From: Streptosporangium oxazolinicum
GTDB lineage: Bacteria > Actinomycetota > Actinomycetes > Streptosporangiales > Streptosporangiaceae
Direction of reading: 5' to 3'
NCBI RefSeq assembly: GCF_039537505.1
Contig: NZ_BAABAQ010000011.1
Span: 317,726-381,725, forward strand
DNA: 64,000 nucleotides
Shown: positions 1 to 7,430 of the stretch, in pieces
Position numbering within the stretch: the stretch's first letter is position 1
How the letters are laid out: each line of letters begins with the position of its first letter
Notes under the pieces: generated by a model
The model's database searches: none
Told to the model about the DNA's origin: nothing
Seen by the model: only the letters and a program-made list of their open reading frames with translations
Translations under genes and position numbers: made by a program

Positions 1-374
1 GGCCATGTCCCCGGTGTAGCCGGGGTAGCGACGGCTGCCCTCCAACGGGCGTACGGGCCGGTGGTGAACGCTCTTCTCGGGGGGCGTCCACCACCGGCCC
101 GTAGGCGTGGGGGCGGTCTCATGAGAACGCCCGTCACCGGCCCGTAGGCGTGAGGGCGGGTCCGCGGGAGTGTCCCGCCGGGCCTGTATGAGAGCGCTCG
201 CCATCGGCCTTGTCCGCGTGAGGGAGCGCCCTCCGGGTCCGCGCGGGTGGGGGCGGGCCCGCGGGCCGTACGGTCACCGGCTTCCCGCAGGCCGACGGCG
301 TTGACACCTCTGGTGCGGCGCCCTAGTTTGTGCAGGCTCAGACGATTGATCGAGGAATCGAAGGGGAGCGGTGG
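1..374. other. Noncoding repeat-rich region
   Basis: No convincing coding frame. It holds a 15-bp perfect inverted repeat (52-66 with 89-103, arms reading TACGGGCCGGTGGTG and its complement) and a 25-bp direct repeat with one mismatch (92-116 and 135-159, core CACCGGCCCGTAGGCGTG). The right arm of the hairpin overlaps the first direct repeat. The stem could end transcription arriving from the left; no T-tract follows it. Confidence 0.5.
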
Positions 375-1217
375 ATGGCCGTCATCGATGCCCACCAGCA
401 CTTCTGGAACCTGGAGACGGGCTCCTACTCCTGGCTGACGCCGGAGGCGGGGCCGCTCTACCGCACCTTCACTCCCGAGGAGCTCCTCCCGCAGCTCGCC
501 GCCGCCGGGGTGGAGCGGACCGTGCTGGTCCAGGCCGCCGACACCTACGCCGACACCGACGCGATGCTCGCGCAGGCGGACGCCCACGACGTCATCGCCG
601 CGGTGGTGGGATGGGTGCCGCTGAACCGGCCCGACGAGGCGGCCGAGGCGCTGGAGCGCTACCGCAGGCATCCGAGGTTCGCCGGGATCAGGCACCTCAT
701 CCACGACGATCCCGACCCCGACTGGGTCGTCCAGGGCACGGTGGTCGAGAGCCTGGGCCTGCTCGCCGCGGCGGGGCTGCCGTTCGACGTGGTCGCGGTG
801 CTGCCCAGGCACCTGGAGCACGTGCCGTTCCTCGCCGAGCGCGTCCCCGGGCTGCGGCTGGTCATCGACCACCTGGCCAAGCCGCCGATCAGGGAGAAGG
901 GGTGGGAGCCGTGGGCGTCGCTGATCGCCCGCGCCGCCGAGCACCCCAACGTGTACGGCAAGGTGTCCGGCCTCAACACCGCCGCCGACCCCGAGACCTG
1001 GACCGCCGAGGACCTGCGCCCCTACGTCGACCACGCGCTTGAGGTGTTCGGCCCCGAGCGGCTGATGTTCGGCAGCGACTGGCCCGTGGCCGTCCTCGCG
1101 GGCGACTACGCCAAGGTCTGGGAGGAGACCGGGGTGCTGCTGTCGGGTCTCGACGCCGCCGGAAGGGACGCCGTCCTCGGCGGCACCGCCGCGCGCTTCT
1201 ACGGCATCGAGACCTGA
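375..1217 (+). CDS. Amidohydrolase family protein (fuconolactonase/PDC lactonase-like)
   Basis: A 280-residue TIM-barrel amidohydrolase of the COG3618 type (L-fuconolactonase, 2-pyrone-4,6-dicarboxylate lactonase and relatives), hydrolysing lactones or similar esters with a divalent metal. The family hallmarks are the N-terminal DAHQHFW (HxH metal ligands at residues 7 and 9), a DHLAKPP strand motif near residue 165, and MFGSDWPV near residue 231 carrying the catalytic aspartate. Start chosen at ATG 375 because AAGGGGAG lies 5-12 bases upstream and homologues begin at this point; the frame is open further upstream to 330. It stands alone, with the next gene convergent. The exact substrate cannot be read from the sequence. 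Confidence 0.85.
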   Translation: MAVIDAHQHFWNLETGSYSWLTPEAGPLYRTFTPEELLPQLAAAGVERTVLVQAADTYADTDAMLAQADAHDVIAAVVGWVPLNRPDEAAEALERYRRHPRFAGIRHLIHDDPDPDWVVQGTVVESLGLLAAAGLPFDVVAVLPRHLEHVPFLAERVPGLRLVIDHLAKPPIREKGWEPWASLIARAAEHPNVYGKVSGLNTAADPETWTAEDLRPYVDHALEVFGPERLMFGSDWPVAVLAGDYAKVWEETGVLLSGLDAAGRDAVLGGTAARFYGIET

Positions 1218-1244
1218 CCGGCTGACCAGGGCCGACCCGCGTCC

Positions 1245-1796
1245 TCAGGCCGATTCGCGCAGGAAGCCGATGCCCGCCGCGAGGCCGCGGATGTCGACGC
1301 CGAGGCCGCGCAGGATGGCGACCGAGGCGTTCGAGCCGTCGGCCAGCAGGCCCTTCAGCAACCCCTCGCCGGTCACCTTCGAGCCGGTGCCGGAGGTGTG
1401 CAGGGCGACCTCGACGACCTTCCGCGCCCTGGCGGTGAGGAGCAGGTCACCGGCCGGGCCGCTGAGCGTCACGTTCAGCGGCCGAAGCCGGGAGCGCGTC
1501 AGCCGCCACGCCAGGGGGTCTTCCCGCCGGGTCGGCAGGCGTCGTCTGACCTCGTCCAGGTCGACGCCGATGGAGGCGAGCAGCTCGCGGTCGCCCGCCC
1601 GGCCCGTCGCGGCCTCGCGGTTCCCGATCTCCGTGCCGACCGCCTCCGGGGTGACCGCGAAATCCGCCACCGGCCACGACTCGGCCAGGGCGAGCAGGAA
1701 CATGTCCTCGTCGAGTGTGGCGCGGCCGTGGTCGAGCGCCAGCAGTCCGGCGCGGACCGTGGTCCGCCGGGCTTCGGGGGTGAATCTCGTGAACAT
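1245..1796 (-). CDS. Clp N-terminal domain protein
   Basis: A 183-residue protein made of two Clp-N repeats (about residues 1-60, beginning MFTRFTPEARR, and about 108-175), the adaptor and substrate-docking module of ClpA/ClpC/ClpB. No AAA+ ATPase domain follows, so it is a stand-alone Clp-N protein. It starts 2 bases after the stop codon of the upstream HTH gene, which indicates translational coupling. Such stand-alone proteins are thought to interact with Clp or with the partner HTH protein; a role in sensing or degrading that regulator is inference. Both genes appear to share the palindrome-controlled promoter at 2030-2074. Confidence 0.85.
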   Translation of the reverse strand: MFTRFTPEARRTTVRAGLLALDHGRATLDEDMFLLALAESWPVADFAVTPEAVGTEIGNREAATGRAGDRELLASIGVDLDEVRRRLPTRREDPLAWRLTRSRLRPLNVTLSGPAGDLLLTARARKVVEVALHTSGTGSKVTGEGLLKGLLADGSNASVAILRGLGVDIRGLAAGIGFLRESA

Positions 1797-1798
1797 CG

Positions 1799-2026
1799 TC
1801 AGCTCCCGCCCTCGGTGATCCGGTGTGCGTGCTTGCGGTGTGCCGTCTGCCGCCTGACGCCGAGCGCCGCGGCGATGACCTCCCAGGACGAGCCCCGGTT
1901 CCTGGCCTCGATGACGTGCGCGGCCTCGAGCTCCTCCAGGAGCCTGCGCAGCGCCGCCACGGCCGCCAGCGCCACCACCGGATCCTCGCCGTCGACGGCC
2001 TCGGCGAGCTTGTTCAGCGATCCCAT
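1799..2026 (-). CDS. Small HTH DNA-binding protein, partner of Clp-N gene
   Basis: A 75-residue protein with an N-terminal helical part and a C-terminal helix-turn-helix (GSSWEVIAAALGVRRQTAHRKH, quoted only in part: WEVIAAALGV is the first helix and turn, RQTAHRKH the recognition helix). The frame extends upstream to 2110, but ATG 2026 fits better: it has no Shine-Dalgarno, and a -35 CTGACA (2061-2056), a 17-base spacer and a -10 TATGCT (2038-2033) place the transcription start at about 2026, so the mRNA would be leaderless. Two GTCAGC/GCTGAC palindromes cover this promoter, suggesting autorepression. First gene of a two-gene operon with the Clp-N gene. Confidence 0.75.
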   Translation of the reverse strand: MGSLNKLAEAVDGEDPVVALAAVAALRRLLEELEAAHVIEARNRGSSWEVIAAALGVRRQTAHRKHAHRITEGGS

Positions 2027-2029
2027 GCC

Positions 2030-2074
2030 GTCAGCATAGGCTGACAGACGCATTTTGTCAGCACTTGCTGACAA
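2030..2074 (-). promoter_or_regulatory. Twin-palindrome operator over a leaderless promoter
   Basis: Two inverted repeats share the half-site GTCAGC: a 9+2+9 palindrome at 2055-2074 (TTGTCAGCA / TGCTGACAA) and a 6+4+6 palindrome at 2030-2045. The minus-strand -35 (CTGACA) lies in the first and the -10 (TATGCT) in the second, so a dimer on either would block RNA polymerase. Most simply this is the operator of the HTH protein encoded immediately downstream. Confidence 0.7.
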
Positions 2075-2124
2075 CATTCCGGTGCCTCGCCGCGTTCCGG
2101 GCGGAGACACGCTAGCGTGCGGGG

Positions 2125-2487
2125 GTGGACAAGACCTTCACCGTCGAGGAGGCGCGGGCGCTCATGCCCGTGCTGCTGGAGCGGGCCGCCGCGTTCGTGG
2201 CGATGCGGGGTGAGCTGGCCGAGCTCGCGTACGAGCTCCGCAGCACCGGGACCTCCGAGGCCGGTGGGCTGGCCGAGGCGAAGGCCTACGAGGCCAGGCT
2301 GGAGGAGATCCTCGGCTGGTTCGAGGAGCGGGGCATCGAGGTCAAGGGCGTCGCGCCCCTGCTGGTCGACTTCCCCTCGGTGCTCGACGGGGTGCGGGTG
2401 CGGTTGTGCTGGCTCGAAGGGGACCGCGAGCTGGTGTGGTACCACCGAGACGAGCTCGGCTTCGCCGGTCGCAGGCCCCTTCCCTGA
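2125..2487 (+). CDS. DUF2203 family protein
   Basis: A 120-residue protein of the DUF2203 family, recognised by the N-terminal FTVEEARALMPVLLERA and the C-terminal GVRVRLCWLEGDRELVWYH followed by an acidic DELGFAGRRPL tail. Function is unknown; members are small soluble helical proteins. The GTG start at 2125 has only a G-run upstream, while a -10-like TAGCGT sits at 2113-2118, six bases before the start, which fits a leaderless mRNA. It is divergent from the HTH/Clp-N operon, with about 100 bases between the starts, so the palindromes at 2030-2074 might influence it too. Confidence 0.8.
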   Translation: MDKTFTVEEARALMPVLLERAAAFVAMRGELAELAYELRSTGTSEAGGLAEAKAYEARLEEILGWFEERGIEVKGVAPLLVDFPSVLDGVRVRLCWLEGDRELVWYHRDELGFAGRRPLP

Positions 2488-2527
2488 CCGCGTTCCCCGG
2501 GGTTCCCCGGGGTTGCCGGGAGCCCGG

Positions 2528-2938
2528 CTACTCGATCACCAGGTTGACCGGGATGTTGCCCCGGGTGGCGTTGGAGTAGGGGCAGACCTGGTGGGCGGCC
2601 TCCACGAGGGCGGTTCCGGCCTCCCCGTGCAGCTCGTCGGGCAGCTCGACGCGCAGCGTCACGGTGAGCGCGAAGCCCTTGCCCTCCGGGACGAGGCTCA
2701 CCTCGGCGGTCACCGACGCCTCGGAGACGTCGGCCTTCCGCTTCCGGCCGACCAGCTGGAGCGCGCTGGCGAAGCAGGCGGCGTATCCGGCCGCGAACAG
2801 CTGCTCGGGATTGGTGCCCTCGCCGGAGCCGCCCATCTCCTTCGGCGGCGTGAGGGCCACGTCGAGGCGCTTGTCGGACGAGACCGCCCGTCCTTCCCGG
2901 CCGCTGGCGGTGGCGATGGCGGTGTAGAGCGTGCTCAT
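2528..2938 (-). CDS. ohr: Organic hydroperoxide resistance protein Ohr
   Basis: A 136-residue OsmC/Ohr-superfamily thiol peroxidase that reduces organic and fatty-acid hydroperoxides in the cytoplasm. The two redox cysteines are in the expected contexts: C55 (GYAACFASAL) and C119 (HQVCPYSNATRGN), and the C-terminal strand ends in NLVIE as in the family. Length is typical. It is divergent from an OhrR-type MarR regulator, the classical arrangement, with a palindrome between them. ATG 2938 has GAGAGG about eight bases upstream. Confidence 0.93.
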   Translation of the reverse strand: MSTLYTAIATASGREGRAVSSDKRLDVALTPPKEMGGSGEGTNPEQLFAAGYAACFASALQLVGRKRKADVSEASVTAEVSLVPEGKGFALTVTLRVELPDELHGEAGTALVEAAHQVCPYSNATRGNIPVNLVIE

Positions 2939-2961
2939 CGGGATCCTCTCTCGATTTTGGA

Positions 2962-2987
2962 CAACTCAATTGTGTACAATTTAGTTG
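2962..2987. promoter_or_regulatory. Probable OhrR operator
   Basis: A 26-bp imperfect palindrome (11 of 13 positions match), with outer arms CAACT/AGTTG and inner arms AATTGT/ACAATT, in the ohr/ohrR divergent region. AT-rich palindromes of the TACAATT type are the known sites for OhrR. It lies just upstream of ohr and just upstream of (or at) the ohrR start, so it can control both. Confidence 0.8.
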
Positions 2988-3017
2988 ATGACAGTCAAGG
3001 TCGGTACAATCGATGAC

Positions 3018-3449
3018 GTGAAGATCTCCGTCGACAATCTGGTCTGCTTCGACGTGCACGCGGCGTCCCGCGCGCTGGACGCCGTCTACCGCAGGGTGCT
3101 GAGCGAGCTCGGCCTGACCTACCCGCAGTACCTGGTCATGATGGTGCTCTGGGAGCGCGAGCCGGTCACGGTCAAGGAGCTCGGCGTCAGGCTGCGGCTC
3201 GACTCGGGCACCCTGTCCCCGCTGCTGAAGCGGCTGGAGGCGGCGAGCCTGGTCCGCCGCGAGCGTAGCGCCGACGACGAGCGGTCCGTGCTGGTACGGC
3301 TCACCTCCAAGGGCGTCCAGCTGGGGGATCGGGCCTGCGACGTCCCCGCCCAGATCTTCGAGGCGGCCGGTCTCGCCCCCGCCGAGGTCCACGACCTGCA
3401 ACACACCCTGCGCCGCGTCATCGCCTCCCTCGACGAGTCGGCGCGATGA
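3018..3449 (+). CDS. ohrR: MarR-family regulator OhrR
   Basis: A winged-helix MarR regulator (143 residues from GTG 3018) closely resembling Bacillus OhrR: the peroxide-sensing N-terminal cysteine is at position 10 (DNLVCFDVHAASRAL), followed by LTYPQYLVMMVLWE, VKELGVRLRLDSGTLSPLLKRLE (recognition helix) and the DERSVLVRLTSKG wing. Oxidation of the cysteine releases DNA and derepresses ohr. The frame is open to 2985 (ATG 2988), but that start would lie against the operator; the alignment with OhrR and a -10-like TACAAT at 3005-3010, seven bases before 3018, favour the shorter form. The stop overlaps the next start (ATGA). Confidence 0.9.
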   Translation: MKISVDNLVCFDVHAASRALDAVYRRVLSELGLTYPQYLVMMVLWEREPVTVKELGVRLRLDSGTLSPLLKRLEAASLVRRERSADDERSVLVRLTSKGVQLGDRACDVPAQIFEAAGLAPAEVHDLQHTLRRVIASLDESAR

Positions 3450-3808
3450 CCACGGCCGACGACGTACGCCGCGTCGCGATGGCGCTGCCCAGGACCGAGG
3501 AGAGGCTCGTCAGGGACCGGGTGACGTTCCGGGTGGGACGGATCGTCTACGCCGCGATCTCGCCGGACGAGACCTCGATGGGCTTCGGCTTCCCCAGGGA
3601 GGAGCGGGCCGCGCTGGTCGCGGCCGAGCCGGAGAAGTTCCACATGCCCCGGCCCTCCGACGAGCGCTACCACTGGGTCCGGGTGTGGCTCGCGGCGATC
3701 GACGAGGCCGAGATGCGCGAGCTCGTCGAGGAGGCGTGGCGGATGGCCGCGCCCAAGAGGCTCGCGGCCGCCCATCTCGGAGAGCGGGTGATCAGGAGGT
3801 TCCGCTGA
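3446..3808 (+). CDS. MmcQ/YjbR family protein
   Basis: A 120-residue protein of the MmcQ/YjbR (CyaY-like fold) family: TADDVRRVAMALP near the start, LVRDRVTFRVGRIVYAAIS, and the C-terminal W-V-R-V-W-L-A region leading to AAPKRL. These are small proteins proposed to bind DNA; the function is not established. It overlaps ohrR by four bases and so is co-transcribed and probably co-regulated by peroxide. Its 3' end overlaps the convergent serine hydrolase gene by 17 bases. Confidence 0.85.
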   Translation: MTTADDVRRVAMALPRTEERLVRDRVTFRVGRIVYAAISPDETSMGFGFPREERAALVAAEPEKFHMPRPSDERYHWVRVWLAAIDEAEMRELVEEAWRMAAPKRLAAAHLGERVIRRFR

Positions 3809-4796
3809 GATGGACCTCCCGGGCCAGCTTCGTCGTCTGGGCGGTGGAGCGCTGCCAGGTGGTCCCCGCGGGGTGGGCGGTGAGCAGGACCATGATCCAG
3901 CGCTCCTTGGGGCCGACGAGCCCGGTGGTGTGCAGGACCGGGCGCCCCAGGTCGGGCACCGGCCCGGCGTGGGCGGGTGCGGCCTGTGCGGCGAGCGTGG
4001 AGCCGGTGGCGGACGCGGGACGCGCGGTGAGCGGGACGTCGCCCCCGGACGCGGGCCCGGCGGCGGTCGCGGACGCGGTCGCGGTGGAGGACGCGGAGGA
4101 GGCCGAGGTCGTCGAGGTCGTCGAGGTCGCGGGCCGGGTGGTGGACGAGGGGGAGGTCGCGGGGCGGCAGCGGACCGGGGGCGTGGAGCCGTACCCCGAC
4201 CAGCCCTGCTTGACCGCCCACGGCCCGCGCACCGCGCGGGGGATGCCGAAGTACTGGTCGAAGCCGTCGGAGCCGCACTGGCCCGACCTGCGCAGGTGGC
4301 CCAGGATCAGGCCGCTGACCGTGGGGTCGGCCTGGTCGAGCAGGTAGCGGTAGGTCTTGACGACGTCCATCGCGCTGAGTGAGGTGTAGCCCCAGAAGCC
4401 CGGCTTGTCGGCCGGTGGGGGAGCGGTGTCGGTGAGCCGCAGCTTGCGCGCCATCCGCTGGATGATCCTGCCCTGGCCGCCCCGGGTCCAGAAGGACGTC
4501 GCGGCGCCGTCGTCGCTGACCCGCAGCATGACCTTGAGCAGCGCCAGGTCTCCCTTGGGAACGCTCTTGCGCGACTCCAGATAGTCGATCGCGATGAGGA
4601 TCTTCACCACCGACGCCGACCGGAACCTCCGGTGCGCGTCGCGGTACTCGGTCACCTTCGCGGCCTGCCGGTCGAAGACCACGTACCCGGCCGTCACCCC
4701 CGCCGGGACGTGTGGCTTGCCGGGGGCGGTGGCCGAGGCCGGAGCCGGAGCCGCGATAAGCGGGAGGACTGTCGCGAGAGCTACCAGAAAACGCGT
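3792..4796 (-). CDS. Secreted serine hydrolase, beta-lactamase/PBP-like, with Ser/Thr-rich insertion
   Basis: About 334 residues from GTG 4796 (MTRFLVALATVLPLIAAPAPASA, a good Sec signal peptide; the frame continues to a TTG at 4838). Motifs fit a class A beta-lactamase-like serine hydrolase: SVVK (SxxK, the nucleophile), VSDDGAATSFW in the SDN position, and KQGWSGYG in the KTG position. Between the KQG strand and the last strand (LVGPKERWIMVLLTAHP) lies a low-complexity stretch of roughly 80 residues made of S, T, A and P (for example TRPATSTTSTTSASS). Linkers normally separate domains, so an insertion inside the fold is odd. Cell-wall or beta-lactam substrates are plausible; the exact activity is unknown. 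Confidence 0.7.
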   Translation of the reverse strand, partial: TRFLVALATVLPLIAAPAPASATAPGKPHVPAGVTAGYVVFDRQAAKVTEYRDAHRRFRSASVVKILIAIDYLESRKSVPKGDLALLKVMLRVSDDGAATSFWTRGGQGRIIQRMARKLRLTDTAPPPADKPGFWGYTSLSAMDVVKTYRYLLDQADPTVSGLILGHLRRSGQCGSDGFDQYFGIPRAVRGPWAVKQGWSGYGSTPPVRCRPATSPSSTTRPATSTTSTTSASSASSTATASATAAGPASGGDVPLTARPASATGSTLAAQAAPAHAGPVPDLGRPVLHTTGLVGPKERWIMVLLTAHPAGTTWQRSTAQTTKLAREVHLSGTS

Positions 4797-4887
4797 CACG
4801 GGATGAATGCCTATCAGATCCCGGTACCGGCGAGCCAACCTCCGCGATATAACCGACTAAACATGTAGAGATTAAGGGTTTTGGTGT

Positions 4888-4899
4888 TATTGTCGTCGT
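4888..4899 (+). promoter_or_regulatory. -10 element for a leaderless monooxygenase operon
   Basis: TATTGT at 4888-4893 is followed six bases later by the ATG at 4900. No Shine-Dalgarno is present between them. This suggests transcription begins at or next to the start codon. No clear -35 is visible. Confidence 0.5.
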
Positions 4900-6108
4900 A
4901 TGTCGGCAGTTCCCTTGCATCTCGCCGTCGCGCTCGACGGCGCCGGATGGCATCCCGCGGCCTGGCGTGACCCCGCCGCCTCCCCGAAAGACCTGTTCAC
5001 CGCCGCCTACTGGGCCGCCCTGGTGGCCGAGGCCGAGCACGGCCTCCTCGACTTCGTCACCATCGAGGACTCCCTCGCCCTGCAGACCACGCGCCTGGAC
5101 GGCCACGACGGCCGTACCGACCAGGTGCGCGGGCGTCTGGACGCCGTCCTCGTCGCCTCCAGGATCGCCCCGCTGACGAGCAGGGTCGGGCTGGTGCCCA
5201 CGGTCACCACCACGCACACCGAGCCCTTCCACGTCGCCAGTTCCATCGCCACCCTCGACTACGTCAGCTCCGGACGGGCCGGATGGCGCGCCCAGATCTC
5301 CGGGCGCCACACCGAGACCGCCCACTTCGGCCGCCGGGAGGTTCCCGAGCTGACGCCGGAGAGCCTCGGCGACATCGACGGGTCTCCCCTGGTGCGGGAG
5401 CTGTTCGGCGACGCCGCCGACGCCGTGGAGGCGGTGCGGCGCCTCTGGGACAGCTGGGAGGACGACGCGGTCATCCGCGACGTGGCCACCGGCAGGTTCG
5501 TCGACCGCGACAGGCTCCACTACGTCGACTTCGAGGGCGAGCACTTCACCGTCAAGGGGCCCTCCATCGTGCCGAGGCCACCCCAGGGGCAGCCGCTGGT
5601 CACCGCGCTGGCCCACTCCCGGCAGCCGTACGAGTTCGCCGCGCGCGGCGCCGACGTCGTCTACGTCACGCCGCACGACACCGAGCGGGTACGGGCCGTC
5701 GTGACGGAGGTACGCGAGATCGCCGGAGAGGTGCGCGACCCGGGCGCCGACGAGCTGAAGATCTTCGCCGACCTCGTCGTGTTCCTGGGAGAGGACGGGG
5801 ACGAGGCCCGCGAGCGCAGGGCCCGGCTCGACGAACTCGACGGCGCCGCGTACACCTCCGACGCCGCGATCTTCACGGGCACGCCCGGCGAGCTCGCCGA
5901 CCTGCTCCTGGAGTGGCGCGCGGCCGGTCTGCAGGGCTTCAGGCTCCGGCCCGCCGTGCTGCCGACCGACCTGAACGCGATCACGCGCGGCCTGGTGCCC
6001 GAGCTCCAGGGACGCGACGCCTTCCGCCGCGCGTACGAGGCCGACACGCTGCGCGGCCACCTCCGCCTGCCCCGACCCGCCAGCCGCTACGCAGGGAGCC
6101 GACGATGA
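4900..6108 (+). CDS. LLM-class flavin-dependent monooxygenase 1 (NtaA/SnaA-like)
   Basis: A 402-residue bacterial luciferase-like TIM-barrel monooxygenase that uses reduced FMN supplied by a separate reductase. Family signatures are FVTIEDSLALQ, RVGLVPTVTTTHTEPFHVAS, LDYVSSGRAGWRAQIS and the C-terminal EADTLRGHLRLPRP typical of the nitrilotriacetate/DszA/SnaA branch. First gene of a four-gene operon in which all genes overlap by four bases. The downstream ssu operon suggests desulfonation or other C-S cleavage for sulfur supply, but the substrate is not known. Confidence 0.88.
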   Translation: MSAVPLHLAVALDGAGWHPAAWRDPAASPKDLFTAAYWAALVAEAEHGLLDFVTIEDSLALQTTRLDGHDGRTDQVRGRLDAVLVASRIAPLTSRVGLVPTVTTTHTEPFHVASSIATLDYVSSGRAGWRAQISGRHTETAHFGRREVPELTPESLGDIDGSPLVRELFGDAADAVEAVRRLWDSWEDDAVIRDVATGRFVDRDRLHYVDFEGEHFTVKGPSIVPRPPQGQPLVTALAHSRQPYEFAARGADVVYVTPHDTERVRAVVTEVREIAGEVRDPGADELKIFADLVVFLGEDGDEARERRARLDELDGAAYTSDAAIFTGTPGELADLLLEWRAAGLQGFRLRPAVLPTDLNAITRGLVPELQGRDAFRRAYEADTLRGHLRLPRPASRYAGSRR

Positions 6109-7430
6109 AGCAGGTCATCCTCGCCGCCCACTTCCCGGGCGTGAACAACCACACGGTCTGGAGCGATCCCGCCTCGGGCAGCCAGATCGACTTCGCCTCG
6201 TTCACCCACCTGGCGCGGACCGCCGAGCGGGGGAGGTTCGACTTCTTCTTCCTCGCCGACGGGCAGCGGCTGCGCGAGCAGCGCGGCAGGATCCACGACC
6301 TCGACGTGGTCGGCCGCCCCGACTCGCTCACCGTGCTCTCCGGCCTGGCCGCGGTCACCGACCACCTGGGCCTGGCCGGGACGATCAACGCCACCTTCAA
6401 CGAGCCGTACGAGCTCGCCCGCAAGCTCGCCACCCTCGACCACCTGTCCGGCGGACGGGCCGGGTGGAACGTCGTCACCTCCTCCGACGCGTTCACCGGG
6501 GAGAACTTCCGCCGGGGCGGTTTCCTGGAGCACGCGCGGCGCTACGAGCGGGCCGAGGAGTTCGTGCGGACCGTCAACGAGCTCTGGGACTCGTGGGCCG
6601 CCGAGGACCTCGTCGCGGACCCGTCGGCGGGCACGTTCGCCAGGGCGGAGGCGGGGGAGTTCGCCCACCGGGGCGCCCAGTTCGACATCGGCGGCCACTT
6701 CACCGTGCCGCGCAGCCCGCAGGGCCGCCCGCTCACCATCCAGGCCGGGGACTCCGAGGGGGGCAGGGCCTTCGCGGCGGCCACCGCCGACGCCATCTTC
6801 TCCCGGCACAGCAGGCTCCAGGAGGGGCAGGCCTTCTACCGGGACGTCAAGTCGAGGCTGGCCGCGCACGGCCGGTCGCCCGACTCCCTGAAGATCCTGC
6901 CCGGTGTCACGTTCGCGCTCGGCGACACCGACGCCGAGGCCCAGGAGAACGCCGACCACATCCGCCGCCAGCAGGTCAGCCCGCAGACCGCGATCCTGCT
7001 GCTGGAGCAGCTGTGGAACCGCGACCTGTCGGCCTACGACCCCGAGGGCCCGCTGCCCGAGATCGACCCGGACGTCTCGGACGACTCGATCATCAAGGGC
7101 CGGACCCGGATGTCCCGCGACCCGCTCAAGACGGCGGCGGAGTGGCGGGCCCTGGCCGAGTCCAAGAAGCTCGGCATCCGCGACCTGATCATCGAGGTGA
7201 CCGGCAGGCAGTCCTTCATCGGCTCGCCCTCGCGCGTCGCCGAGGAGATCAACGAGTTCGTGCAGAGCGACGCCTCCGACGGCTTCATCCTGGTGCCGCA
7301 CCTCACCCCCGGTGGCCTGGACGCCTTCGTCGACACGGTCGTACCGCTGCTGCAGGAGCGCGGGGTCCTCCGCGCCGAGTACGAGACCACCACGCTGCGG
7401 GGCCACCTCGGCCTGGAGAACGAACGATGA
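6105..7430 (+). CDS. LLM-class flavin-dependent monooxygenase 2 (NtaA/DszA-like)
   Basis: A 441-residue member of the NtaA/SnaA/DszA group, starting KQVILAAHFPGVNNHTVWSDP as these enzymes do, with FDFFFLADGQRLRE, LDHLSGGRAGWNVVTS, FTVPRSPQGRPLTIQAGDS and ending TTLRGHLGL. The ATG overlaps the previous stop (ATGA), so translation is coupled. The frame is open far upstream inside gene 1, but the start is fixed by homology and by the GCAGGGAG ribosome site at 6091-6098. It probably oxidises an organosulfur or similar compound with FMNH2 and O2; no flavin reductase is in the window. Confidence 0.9.
   Translation: MKQVILAAHFPGVNNHTVWSDPASGSQIDFASFTHLARTAERGRFDFFFLADGQRLREQRGRIHDLDVVGRPDSLTVLSGLAAVTDHLGLAGTINATFNEPYELARKLATLDHLSGGRAGWNVVTSSDAFTGENFRRGGFLEHARRYERAEEFVRTVNELWDSWAAEDLVADPSAGTFARAEAGEFAHRGAQFDIGGHFTVPRSPQGRPLTIQAGDSEGGRAFAAATADAIFSRHSRLQEGQAFYRDVKSRLAAHGRSPDSLKILPGVTFALGDTDAEAQENADHIRRQQVSPQTAILLLEQLWNRDLSAYDPEGPLPEIDPDVSDDSIIKGRTRMSRDPLKTAAEWRALAESKKLGIRDLIIEVTGRQSFIGSPSRVAEEINEFVQSDASDGFILVPHLTPGGLDAFVDTVVPLLQERGVLRAEYETTTLRGHLGLENER

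Noticed and set aside
3667..6060. 797-codon open frame on the minus strand
   Set aside because: It is antisense to ssu-like monooxygenase and hydrolase genes with clear family matches; its translation is rich in Arg, Gly and Ala as expected of a GC-rich shadow frame.
5283..6104. Upstream extension of the second LLM gene
   Set aside because: The open frame is out of frame with gene 1 and Arg/Ala-rich; homology and the ribosome site place the start at 6105.
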